From positions 1 through 14,769 of the forward strand of contig JBGGME010000172.1 in assembly GCA_041288195.1 (NCBI GenBank): a stretch of DNA of 14,769 bases, in the 5' to 3' direction. The first letter of the stretch is position 1. Every line of letters starts with the position of its first letter. The DNA is from AWTP1-13 sp041288195 (GTDB lineage Bacteria; Pseudomonadota; Alphaproteobacteria; Rhizobiales; Hyphomicrobiaceae). This document shows positions 1-7,278 of this stretch, one piece after another. A program made the position numbers and the translations under genes. A model generated the notes under the pieces. The model did not search any database. It was not told the DNA's origin and saw nothing but the letters and a program-made list of their open reading frames with translations.

Positions 1-2
1 TC

Positions 3-596
3 ATGGTCGCGGGCTCATTCGTTACCCAGAGCGGATTTCGCGACCCGACGATGGCGCGCAAGCCGCATGAGCGCCCGGTGTTCGCGCCGCGCGTTGCGGC
101 GGGCGTCTTCTTTGCCGCCCTGGCCGCGTTCGCCTACGGCACCTCGCCCATCATCATCCGCCAGGCTCTCCTCGATGCGGGACCTCTGAGCGGTGTAGCA
201 GGCGGCTCGATCGCCTATGGCGCTGCCACCATCGCGGTCGCGCTCGGCCTGCTCGTCCCCTCCCTGCGCCGCAACGTGACGAAAGTCAGCGCAGAGAACG
301 CCCGCTGGTTCGTCTACTCCGGCATCTTCGTCGCGGCCGCGCAGGGTTTCCTCTACTCGGCGCTCGCGCTGGCCCCGATCATGGTCATCGCGCCGCTCCT
401 GCAGCTCTCCTTGGTGTTTCGCTTCCTCTTCTCCTACCTGCTCAACCCGCACCACGAAATCTTCGGCCTGACCGTCGTCATGGGCTCCGTCGTCTCGATC
501 ATCGGTGCGTGCACCATTGCGGTCGACACACAGCTCATCGTGCACGCGCTCTCCGTCCCCGAGCCGCTGGCCGCCTACCTTCGCAGCCAGCTCTGA
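3..596 (+). CDS. DMT-superfamily (EamA) transporter, C-terminal part, cut by window edge
   Basis: This is an integral inner-membrane protein, probably a drug/metabolite transporter that exports or imports a small molecule; the substrate cannot be read from the sequence. About four to five hydrophobic segments are visible (roughly residues 30-52, 60-85, 102-125, 125-147 and 153-175), with small-residue-rich helices and short basic loops. This matches the second EamA repeat of the usual ten-helix, about 300-residue carrier. The frame is open to the left edge and the first ATG lies at base 3, so the real start and the first EamA repeat are probably outside the window. A half-size carrier starting here is possible but less likely. 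It runs in the same direction as the LLM oxidoreductase gene 125 bases downstream, which may share its transcript. Confidence 0.75.
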   Translation: MVAGSFVTQSGFRDPTMARKPHERPVFAPRVAAGVFFAALAAFAYGTSPIIIRQALLDAGPLSGVAGGSIAYGAATIAVALGLLVPSLRRNVTKVSAENARWFVYSGIFVAAAQGFLYSALALAPIMVIAPLLQLSLVFRFLFSYLLNPHHEIFGLTVVMGSVVSIIGACTIAVDTQLIVHALSVPEPLAAYLRSQL

Positions 597-721
597 GGCG
601 ACCGGCTCGATCGGCATGCGAGCGGCCGGCGTGGTATGGATACCGGAGCCATCTTGCCACCGGCAGGCAGCGCAGGGATGCTCCAGCAGACGATCGAGAC
701 GGCGGTTGAGACGAGCAAGCC

Positions 722-1870
722 ATGACGCAGACGCCTACGACCAACCCGATGCGGGGTCCCAACAAGTTCAAGCTCGGCATATTCAGCGCCAATTGCGATG
801 GCGGCCTCACGATGAGCCTGGCGCCCGAGCGCTGGTCCGCTGACTGGGACGACATCGTCGCCATGTGCCAGATCGCCGATCGAGCCGGCATGGAATTCAT
901 CCTGCCGGTCGCGAAGTGGCGCGGCTACCAGGGCAAGGCCAACATCTACGGCAAGTCGTTCGAGACCATGACGCACAGCGCAGCCATCGGAGCCTTGACC
1001 AGGCACATTTGCGTATTCTCGACCATCCACGTGCCGCTGGTGACGCCGGCGTTCGGAGCCAAGGCGATTGCGACCATCGATCACATCACCCATGGACGAG
1101 CCGGGCTCAACATCGTCTGCGGCTGGAACCAGGAGGAATTCGACCTGCACGGCGTCGAGATCGATCAAGACGCCCGATACGACCACGGATTGGAATGGTA
1201 CCAGGTGTGGTCGCGGATGCTTGAGGGCGGCCCGGAGTTCGACTGGGACGGGCGCTTCTTCAAGCTGCGCCGGCTCGAGACCAACCCGGTGTCCGTCCAG
1301 CGCCCGCGCCCGCTCGTCATGTCGGCGGGCTTCTCGCCCAAAGGCCGGGACTTCGCCGCGCAGGCGGCCGACGCCCTGTTCACGACGATGACGGAGCTCG
1401 ATCAGGCCCCGGCAATGCTGGCGAACGTGGCTCACTATGCCGGCAGGCATGGCCGCCATCTGCCGGTCTATGCGATGGGTCACGTCGTGTGCCGGCCGAC
1501 ACGCCGCGAGGCAGAGGAGTTCTTCCACTACTTCGCGGAGGAGCTCGCCGATGCGGAGGGCCAGGCCTACTATCGCAGCCGTCGCGGCACGACGACGACC
1601 GGGCCGAGCGCGGCGCCGGTGGCGCGCCCCTTCGAAAGCCGCTTCACGCGCACGACCGGGAAGTCGTTCTTCGGCGCCTATCCCGGAACCTATCCGTTCG
1701 TCGGCACGCCCGACGACGTTGCATCCGAGATGGCGCGCATGAGCGCCGCCGGGCTGGCCGGAACGTCAGTGGCATTCCTCGACTATCTCGAGGAGATTCC
1801 CTACTTCGTCCAGGAGGTCATGCCGCGCCTGGAAGCGCTCGGGTTGAGGCGTCCGATGACCGTGGCGTAG
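722..1870 (+). CDS. LLM-class flavin-dependent monooxygenase (RutA/SsuD-type)
   Basis: This 382-residue protein is a predicted cytoplasmic TIM-barrel monooxygenase that would use reduced FMN and O2. The N-terminal KFKLGIFSANCDGG strand, FETMTHSAAIGALT, the HVPLVTPAFGAKAIATIDHI stretch and GRAGLNIVCGWNQEEFDLHG are characteristic of the bacterial-luciferase-like family, and the pattern is closest to RutA (pyrimidine oxygenase) and alkanesulfonate/nitrilotriacetate-type enzymes. Length is normal for the family. No other rut genes, flavin reductase or sulfonate transporter genes are adjacent, so the substrate is open and the reduced flavin must come from elsewhere. The ATG at 722 gives a poor Shine-Dalgarno match; an in-frame ATG at 749 would remove nine residues ahead of the conserved first strand. 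The gene ends seven bases from the convergent epimerase gene. Confidence 0.9.
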   Translation: MTQTPTTNPMRGPNKFKLGIFSANCDGGLTMSLAPERWSADWDDIVAMCQIADRAGMEFILPVAKWRGYQGKANIYGKSFETMTHSAAIGALTRHICVFSTIHVPLVTPAFGAKAIATIDHITHGRAGLNIVCGWNQEEFDLHGVEIDQDARYDHGLEWYQVWSRMLEGGPEFDWDGRFFKLRRLETNPVSVQRPRPLVMSAGFSPKGRDFAAQAADALFTTMTELDQAPAMLANVAHYAGRHGRHLPVYAMGHVVCRPTRREAEEFFHYFAEELADAEGQAYYRSRRGTTTTGPSAAPVARPFESRFTRTTGKSFFGAYPGTYPFVGTPDDVASEMARMSAAGLAGTSVAFLDYLEEIPYFVQEVMPRLEALGLRRPMTVA

Positions 1871-1877
1871 TTGCGCC

Positions 1878-2815
1878 CTACGCGACCGGAGGCAGACCCT
1901 CGCCGACGCGGACATCGTTGATGACCTCCTTCACCCGCTGGCGCAGGGGCTGGTACTGCAAGCCGAACTCTTCGATGAGGCGACGGTTGTCGATCAGGAA
2001 GTTGCCCGAGGTCGCGCGGCCGCCCGTCTCGGCCTCGAAGCGGATATCGGCCTTGGGCAGGAACTCTCGCACCAATGCTGCCAGCTCGCCGATGCTGAGG
2101 GTGACCCCTCCGGAATTGTAGGTCGTGTGCTTGGGCTTGTCGGCGAGCAGCACGCGCGCGAATGCCTCCGCCATGTCCTCGACGTGGATCACGCAGCGCA
2201 TGGCATCGGCGTGGGGGAAAGTGACGGGCTGTCCGCGCGCCGGCTGGCACATGCAGTTGACGTGATCGATGGAGCCGAACTTCTTGTCGGGGCCGGTCAC
2301 GTTGGTCGGCCGGACACAGGTGATCGCCATGCCGTAGGCGCGGCGGTAGTCGTGCGCCTGCCATTCATTGATGATCTTGTTGACGGCGTACTGCGTTTCG
2401 CCGCGCCGCTCGTCGGTCTCGTCGACGAGACGCTCGCCAAAATGGGACTGCTGGCCGCTCACGGCCACCGAGCTGGCAAAGACCGTGTGCTTGACGCCGC
2501 AACGCCGCGCCGCCTCGAAGCAGTTGTCCATGCCCTGGATGTCGAGCTTGAAGGCGACGTGGGGCGCGAGCTCGCCAATGAAGTAGGAGAGATTGATCAG
2601 CCGCTCGGCGCGGGATTCCTGAACCGCACCGATGACGTCGTCGAACTGGGTCACGTCGCCGCGCACGACCTTCACCTTGTCGCCAAGGCGCGCGAACGCG
2701 GCCGACGCGCCGGCGACATCGATATCCACACAGGTGACATCGTGGCCGGCTGCCCCAGCTTGGGAACCATGCGTCGCCCGATAAAGCCCGCGCCGCCGAT
2801 CACCAGGATGGACAT
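1878..2815 (-). pseudogene. NAD-dependent epimerase/dehydratase (extended SDR), frameshifted near its 5' end
   Basis: This is an extended short-chain dehydrogenase/reductase of the nucleotide-sugar epimerase type, about 312 residues if the frame is repaired. From the ATG at 2815, behind a strong AGGGGAGGGGGAG ribosome-binding stretch, the first frame encodes MSILVIGGAGFIGRRMVPKL with the GGAGFIG dinucleotide-binding loop. The rest of the protein lies in the neighbouring frame (AGHDVTCVDIDVAGASAAF onward), joined at a run of four G. The downstream part keeps the family hallmarks: DVTQFDDV, the FASSVAVSG serine strand, the YAVNK catalytic Tyr-Lys pair, and VRPTNVTGP. Everything after the break is intact to the stop, so decay looks recent, or the break is a sequencing error or a slippage site. 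The substrate is not identifiable. The gene is divergent from the molybdenum hydroxylase gene. Confidence 0.85.
2753..2756 (-). other. Frameshift site in the epimerase gene (run of four G on the coding strand)
   Basis: On the coding strand the sequence reads AAG CTG GGG CAG CCG in the frame of the GGAGFIG motif, but the conserved protein continues only if the G run is read as five bases (CTG GGG GCA GCC GGC). A tRNA-Gly on GGG could re-pair with GGG one base back, so minus-one slippage is physically possible. A simple homopolymer indel or a base-calling error is more likely. Confidence 0.8.
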
Positions 2816-3094
2816 GTCTCCCCCTCCCCTTCTCTTCGCATTACCGCCCGTCGCGGACGTCATTTGCGCCACGTTACCAGCATGATGTTCGCGCAAGGAA
2901 GTGGTTCGATCCGGCGCCGGCCTGCGATGTGCTCTCTGCATGATGCCACTTGCGCGGCTTCGACGACCCTTGCGAATGTCGCCTGTGACCGGCGTGCCCG
3001 AGCTTGACGCTGCCGCGACGGGCTTGCACATGTCGAGCCGGGAAGCTGCAGGATGGGTTGATCGGTCGTCGCGGAGCCATCGAGAGGGGCGGCA
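2816..3094. promoter_or_regulatory. Divergent intergenic region between epimerase and molybdenum hydroxylase genes
   Basis: This 279-base gap separates two divergently transcribed genes and must hold the promoter of at least the plus-strand gene. I see no convincing coding sequence, RNA gene or repeat. One TTGACG box at 3004-3009 resembles a -35 element, but the hexamer 17 bases later (CACATG) is a poor -10. No operator-like palindrome stands out. Confidence 0.35.
3081..3088 (+). promoter_or_regulatory. Ribosome-binding site that decides the TTG start of the molybdenum hydroxylase
   Basis: CGAGAGGG/GG lies six to seven bases ahead of the TTG at 3095. No ATG or GTG close by in this frame has a comparable site, and the conserved N-terminal block begins only a few residues after the TTG. 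Confidence 0.6.
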
Positions 3095-5410
3095 TTGAGC
3101 CGGTGGGGTGAATTCCAGGGACGGGTCGAGGACAACCGCCTGGTGACGGGCCAGGGCCTCTATGTGGGCGATATTGCCCACCAGCAGATGGCCCACGCCG
3201 TCGTCGTCCGGGCCCAGGTCGCCAGCGCCCGCATCACGGCGATCGACGCCGAAGCGGCGCTCGCCTCACCGGGCGTGCTGGCGGTCTACACGGCCAAGGA
3301 CTGGGCCGCCGATGGACTGCCGGATTTCCCATGCGACGTCGCCGTGAAACGGCCGAACGGCCAGGAAGCCCCTCAGGCCCGGCGCCCCGTGCTCGTTCGC
3401 GATCGCATTCGCACCGTTGGCGAGCCGGTTGCATTCGTCGTCGCCGAGACGCTGGACGCAGCCAAGGCAGCAGCAGAGCTCGTCGTCGTCGAGACGCAGG
3501 ATGTCCCCACGGTCGCAACGGTGGCGGCGGCTCGTGCCTCCGCCGCACCGGCCGTCTGGGAGGAGGCGCCCGACAACATCGCCTTCGTCTGGAAGAAGGG
3601 CGATGCGGGAGCAGCAATCGCGCGAGCGCCCCATGTCTCTGAGCTCACCTCGCATATCTCGCGCGTTGCGGCGCTCTCGCTGGAGCCGCGGGGAGCGCTG
3701 GGCCTTGTCGACGAGGCCGGTCGTCTCGTGCTCCATGCCTCCAATCAAAGCCCGCACATATTGAAGCGCGCGCTTGCCAATATGCTCGAGGTGCCGGCCG
3801 ATCAGGTGCGCGTTGTCGCCAAGGATGTCGGCGGCTCGTTCGGCATGAAGAGCGGGGCATATCCCGAGGACGTGCTCGTGCTCTACGCCGCGCGCAAGCT
3901 CGGACGTCCGGTACGCTGGATCTCGGAGCGCCACGAAAGCTTCCTTGCCGACGACCATGGTCGCGACATATCCGTCGCCGCCAAGCTTGCGGTGGACGGC
4001 GACGGCCGCTTGCAGGCGTTGAAGGTCGATTTCACGGTGAACGTCGGCTGCTACCTGTCGGGGCGGTCGCTGTTCATGCTGAACAACATCGGCGGCATCG
4101 CCGGCGTCTACCGGATCCCGAGCATCGAGGCCACGATCACCGGCGTCTTCACCAACACGATGACCAATGCACCCTATCGCGGCGCCGGCCGACCCGAGGC
4201 CACCTACGTCATCGAGCGGCTGATCGACATTGCGGCGCGCGAGTTGGGGCTGGATCCCTTCGAGCTGCGCCTGCGCAACCTGGTGCCGCCGTCGGCCATG
4301 CCCTACGACACCGGATTTCTCTTCAAGTATGACTGCGGAGAGTTCGAGGGCAACATGCTGGGCGCAGCCAGGCTTGCCGACCGGGCGGGTTTCGCTGGCC
4401 GCAGGGAGGAATCGGCGAGACGGGGCATGCTGCGCGGGCTCGGCATGGCTAACCCAATAGAGGTCGCAGCCGGTCCTTTCACCAAGCCACGGAAGGATTC
4501 CACCAAGCTCCAGGTCCATCCCGACGGGACGGTGACTGTCTATGCGGGGTCGATGTCCACCGGACAGGGCATCGAGACGACGCTGACGGACCTCGTCGCC
4601 CGTGAGCTTGGCCTGTCGCGCGATGCCGTCCGCTATCGGGCCGGCGATACCGACGACCTCCCCGAAGGCCGCGGCAACGGCGGTTCCGGGGCAACCGCGG
4701 TAGGCGGTGCGGCAACCAAGCGGGCCGTCGAGAAGGTAATTGCGACTGGACGCGCATTGGCCGCGAAAATGCTCGATGCCAAGGTTGAAGACATTGATTT
4801 CGCTGATGGCCGCTTCCCGCTCAAAGGCTCCAATCGTTCGGTCGGGCTCATGGATGTGGCGCGCTATGCGCAAGCCGCCGGTGCGGCGGGCCTATGCGAA
4901 ATTGGTGAGTTCATGCCGCCCGCCGTCACCTTTCCGAACGGCTGCCACATGGTGGAGGTGGAGATCGATCCCGACACGGGCGTCGCCAAGATCGAGCGCT
5001 ATTCGATCGTCGAGGACATCGGCACCGTGCTCAATCCGACGCTGGCGCTCGGCCAGATCCAGGGTGGCGTTGCCATGGGCGTCGGGCAGGCGCTGGGCGA
5101 AGCCATCGTCTACGACTCCGAGTCGGGCCAGCTCATCAGCGGCTCGTTCATGGACTACCAGATGCCCCGCGCCGACGACATTCCTAGCGTGACCCTCGAG
5201 ACGCGCGCCGTGCCGACGGCTGTCAATCCGCTGGGCGCCAAGGGCGTCGGCGAGGCAGGTACCGTCGGCTCGCTGGTTGCCACCATCAACGCCGTCTGCG
5301 ATGCGCTTTCCCCCCTGGGCATCCGACACATCGAGATGCCGGCGACGCCCGCCCGCGTCTGGGCCGCGATCGAGAATGCCAGGGACGCAGACCCGACCCG
5401 GCGCGGTTAG
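3095..5410 (+). CDS. Molybdenum hydroxylase large subunit (form II CoxL-like, xanthine dehydrogenase family)
   Basis: This 771-residue protein is the molybdopterin-binding catalytic subunit of an aldehyde-oxidase/xanthine-dehydrogenase-type hydroxylase, which would insert an oxygen from water into an aromatic heterocycle or aldehyde. It starts directly with the large-subunit fold (GRVEDNRLVTGQGLYVGD), with no fused iron-sulfur or FAD domain. Visible cofactor-site motifs are GGSFGMKSG (about 246-254), PYRGAGRPEA (360-369, the AYRGAGR-type form II signature rather than the AYxCSFR loop of true CO dehydrogenase), GQG (490-492), and GAKGVGEAG with the catalytic Glu at 720. Length is normal. Translation starts at TTG. 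No CoxS or CoxM homologue, XdhC chaperone or CoxD-type AAA protein lies in the window, so its electron-transfer partners must be encoded elsewhere or be unusual. Substrate unknown; CO oxidation is unlikely given the loop. Confidence 0.95.
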   Translation: MSRWGEFQGRVEDNRLVTGQGLYVGDIAHQQMAHAVVVRAQVASARITAIDAEAALASPGVLAVYTAKDWAADGLPDFPCDVAVKRPNGQEAPQARRPVLVRDRIRTVGEPVAFVVAETLDAAKAAAELVVVETQDVPTVATVAAARASAAPAVWEEAPDNIAFVWKKGDAGAAIARAPHVSELTSHISRVAALSLEPRGALGLVDEAGRLVLHASNQSPHILKRALANMLEVPADQVRVVAKDVGGSFGMKSGAYPEDVLVLYAARKLGRPVRWISERHESFLADDHGRDISVAAKLAVDGDGRLQALKVDFTVNVGCYLSGRSLFMLNNIGGIAGVYRIPSIEATITGVFTNTMTNAPYRGAGRPEATYVIERLIDIAARELGLDPFELRLRNLVPPSAMPYDTGFLFKYDCGEFEGNMLGAARLADRAGFAGRREESARRGMLRGLGMANPIEVAAGPFTKPRKDSTKLQVHPDGTVTVYAGSMSTGQGIETTLTDLVARELGLSRDAVRYRAGDTDDLPEGRGNGGSGATAVGGAATKRAVEKVIATGRALAAKMLDAKVEDIDFADGRFPLKGSNRSVGLMDVARYAQAAGAAGLCEIGEFMPPAVTFPNGCHMVEVEIDPDTGVAKIERYSIVEDIGTVLNPTLALGQIQGGVAMGVGQALGEAIVYDSESGQLISGSFMDYQMPRADDIPSVTLETRAVPTAVNPLGAKGVGEAGTVGSLVATINAVCDALSPLGIRHIEMPATPARVWAAIENARDADPTRRG

Positions 5411-5527
5411 ATCGGGGCAGCTGTCGGCACCGGTCGCGGGCGGGCTTGCATCGCCAGCCATGAGCCGCTTCGCGGACCGTCGGTTGGTGGCTGCACGCGG
5501 TGGGCGAATCGCATAACCCCTTCAACT

Positions 5528-5540
5528 GCAAAAACTTTGC
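5528..5540 (+). repeat. Short perfect inverted repeat before the parA start
   Basis: GCAAA-AAC-TTTGC forms a perfect five-base dyad with a three-base centre, in one of the few AT-rich patches of the region, 17 bases ahead of the chosen parA start. Position and symmetry would fit an operator, but the arms are short. It does not resemble the 16-base ParB-binding parS consensus. Confidence 0.3.
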
Positions 5541-5556
5541 GATGGGGATGCAAGGA

Positions 5557-6444
5557 ATGGCGCGGTTTTTGGCGGTGTCGAACAGGAAAGGTGGCGTCGG
5601 CAAGTCGACCATCGCTGTCATGCTGGCTCACGCGGCTGCGGCCTGGTCCAGGCAGCGCGTGCTGGTCATCGATCTCGATACCCAGTGCAACGCCTCGCTC
5701 ATGCTGGTCGGGGGCTTGGGCTGGGAGCGCGCCGGTCGAGCCGGGCGCACCATCGCCGACTACTTCTTCGACCGGTTCGACAAGGTCGCCGAGGACGAAT
5801 CCGCCTACGTCCTCAAGGATGTCGGCGACGTTGCCCATGCGCGTGGCGCGCCCGGCCGGCTCTGCCTTCTCCCCGGCTCGCAGCGGCTCGAGGACTTGCA
5901 GGGCGAGCTTCTCCTCAGGCATTCGAAGAAGGACCTGGACGCCGATGCGATAGCCGTCCAGGTGCGAGGCCGCATGAAGCGCCTCATCAGGCATTTTGGC
6001 ATGGACTTCGACGTCGTCATCCTCGATTGCCCGCCCGGATTGTCATTTGCCGCACTTGCGGCCCTGGACCTTGCGGATCATGTCATCGTGCCGTTCCGCC
6101 CCGATTTCGTCTCCCAGTTCGCACTCGATCGGGTGGCATTGCTCATCGAGCGAGTGGAGACCGCAGAGCAGCTGGCCGGTATCGCCTTCTCGGAGCGGCG
6201 CTATTCGTGCCTTGCCAACTACCTGAGCGGCACCGGTCATGAGCGCCTTCTCATCGACCAGCTCGCTCTCGATCATCCCCTGCTTGCGGCGCGCATCCCG
6301 CGCCTCGAAAGCATTGCGCGGGCCTTCGATTGGGAGGAGACTCGGCAAACCATGGAGCAAAAATACGCTGACGCAGCACCCTACCTGAGGGCACTGCACG
6401 ACGAGCTTCTAGGTGTCCCGCAGCTGCGGGCGGCATCGGCGTAG
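5557..6444 (+). CDS. ParA/MinD-family ATPase (orphan ParA, no ParB nearby)
   Basis: This 295-residue cytoplasmic ATPase would bind DNA non-specifically as an ATP dimer and position or segregate a partner. The deviant Walker A box KGGVGKST lies at residues 11-18 with the signature first lysine, DLDTQCNAS (about 39-47) fills the switch I/A' position, and FDVVILDCPPGLS (about 151-163) is Walker B. There is no N-terminal helix-turn-helix as in large plasmid ParA, and no C-terminal amphipathic membrane helix as in MinD; this is the short ParA/Soj type. The ATG at 5557 is preferred because GGGGA sits eight bases upstream and the P-loop follows at the usual distance; in-frame ATGs at 5542 and 5548 and a GTG at 5500 are alternatives. 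Its stop is followed at once by the small partner gene, implying translational coupling. With no ParB, parS or replication gene in the window, a cargo-positioning role is inferred. Confidence 0.95.
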   Translation: MARFLAVSNRKGGVGKSTIAVMLAHAAAAWSRQRVLVIDLDTQCNASLMLVGGLGWERAGRAGRTIADYFFDRFDKVAEDESAYVLKDVGDVAHARGAPGRLCLLPGSQRLEDLQGELLLRHSKKDLDADAIAVQVRGRMKRLIRHFGMDFDVVILDCPPGLSFAALAALDLADHVIVPFRPDFVSQFALDRVALLIERVETAEQLAGIAFSERRYSCLANYLSGTGHERLLIDQLALDHPLLAARIPRLESIARAFDWEETRQTMEQKYADAAPYLRALHDELLGVPQLRAASA

Positions 6445-6450
6445 GTGGGG

Positions 6451-6888
6451 ATGGGAAAGAAAACCAAGGCCCTGTCTGGCGCGTCCCAGGACGCATACTT
6501 TCGCCGTGTCCTCAAGACGCAACTCGAGCTGAAGGTCGAGGACCGCGACCGCCTGGTCAGCAAGCTGCGCGAGGACATTGCGCAGCTGCGTCTGCGAAAG
6601 CATGGCAGCGCCGACTCCAAGCCGCTGCCGTCGCCGCCGCCTTCGGCAGCGCTCCCCCCGCCGTTCGACCCGTTCAGCCCGAACGTCGTCGTGGTTGTCC
6701 GCACGTCGGGGCGTGATGCGGCGCTTGCCGCGCTCGGACGCATCGACAACGCAGAGCACCTGCGCCTTCTTGCGCGCGAGCAACGCCTGACCGTCTCCTC
6801 GGACAGCTCCTCCGTGGAAGACTTGCGCGCCGCCATTGTGACCGCCGCCGAACGGCGCATCGCCAACCGCTTTGCGGCCGCCGGCTGA
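6451..6888 (+). CDS. Small coiled-coil protein coupled to ParA, candidate partner/cargo adaptor
   Basis: I do not recognise a named family for this 145-residue protein. Three parts are visible: a basic, helical N-terminus with heptad-like leucines (about 15-50, starting MGKKTKALSG); a proline-rich linker (about 53-77, ten prolines); and a C-terminal domain (about 78-145) with one hydrophobic strand (NVVVVVRTSG) followed by helices ending in LRAAIVTAAERRIANR. The helical part loosely recalls SAP or Rho-N-like helical hairpins, which is only an impression. The parA stop TAG is followed directly by GTG at 6445 and ATG at 6451; the ATG is chosen, but the GTG adds just two residues. Known ParA partners often pair a short basic N-terminal segment, which stimulates the ATPase, with a distal binding domain, so a ParB- or McdB-like role is plausible but unproven. 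Confidence 0.78.
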   Translation: MGKKTKALSGASQDAYFRRVLKTQLELKVEDRDRLVSKLREDIAQLRLRKHGSADSKPLPSPPPSAALPPPFDPFSPNVVVVVRTSGRDAALAALGRIDNAEHLRLLAREQRLTVSSDSSSVEDLRAAIVTAAERRIANRFAAAG

Positions 6889-6933
6889 CGCGATCCTGCT
6901 CACGTCGGACCGCAGCGTCGGTCGGCGGGATAT

Positions 6934-7278
6934 TCACTTTCGCTTGCCGGCCAGCCGCTCCGTCGGCGGGGCGATCTCGGTCACGAGGTCCCGCACGAGG
7001 GGCTTGTTGTGCAGCGGCGCGAGCCGCATCTCGCGCGGCTCCAGGCGCGACAGGCACGCATAGGCCACCTCGCCGTCGACCTCCATCATGCACTCCTTGC
7101 ACGCGTTGGCATTGAGGCAGGAATAGCGAAACGCCAGCGTCGGGTCCGCGTGCACGCGGATCCAACGCAGGCCGTCGAGCACGGACTGACCCGGCTCGAA
7201 GGGGACGTCGAAGCTTTCAAGCTTCAAGCCTCCGGAAGAGTCTCGGCGCTCGACTGTCAGCCGCGCTGTCTGCCTCAT
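6934..7278 (-). CDS. Single-domain [2Fe-2S] protein, N-terminal half of an SdhB/FrdB-type iron-sulfur subunit
   Basis: This 114-residue protein resembles the N-terminal plant-ferredoxin-like domain of succinate dehydrogenase/fumarate reductase iron-sulfur subunits. Cysteines 54, 60, 63 and 75 (FRYSCLNANACKECMMEVDG, then AYAC) are the likely ligands of one [2Fe-2S] cluster; the first spacing is five residues rather than the common four. The protein stops soon after the cluster loop, so the C-terminal domain carrying the [4Fe-4S] and [3Fe-4S] clusters and the quinone site is absent, and SdhB is normally about twice as long. The stop is clean and nothing decayed follows, so this looks like a genuine short form. 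Its ATG overlaps the stop of the flavoprotein gene (ATGA), so the two are almost certainly co-translated and form one complex. Confidence 0.88.
   Translation of the reverse strand: MRQTARLTVERRDSSGGLKLESFDVPFEPGQSVLDGLRWIRVHADPTLAFRYSCLNANACKECMMEVDGEVAYACLSRLEPREMRLAPLHNKPLVRDLVTEIAPPTERLAGKRK

Noticed and set aside
3004..3032. TTGACG with CACATG 17 bases on, as a sigma-70 promoter for the molybdenum hydroxylase
   Set aside because: The -35 is good but the -10 matches only two of six consensus bases, so it is not listed as a promoter of its own.
3266..4873. Long minus-strand open frame opposite the molybdenum hydroxylase
   Set aside because: It has no recognisable motifs and runs exactly antisense to a well-conserved gene. 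Long antisense frames are normal in this GC-rich codon usage; the same applies at 575-1528, 9056-10018, 11717-12766 and 13588-14556.
3095..5410. Calling the hydroxylase a carbon monoxide dehydrogenase (CoxL)
   Set aside because: The active-site loop reads PYRGAGR, the form II type, not the AYxCSFR loop with the Cys of true CO dehydrogenase, and the other cox genes are missing.
5557..6888. Reading the parA pair as a plasmid or prophage partition locus
   Set aside because: No replication, integrase or phage gene, no parS-like array of repeats, and no change in base composition are visible in the window.
6908..6923. Hairpin GACCG-CAGCGT-CGGTC between the convergent partner gene and [2Fe-2S] gene, as a terminator
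   Set aside because: The stem is only five base pairs, with a six-base loop and no T-rich tail; too weak to call a terminator, though it lies in the right place.
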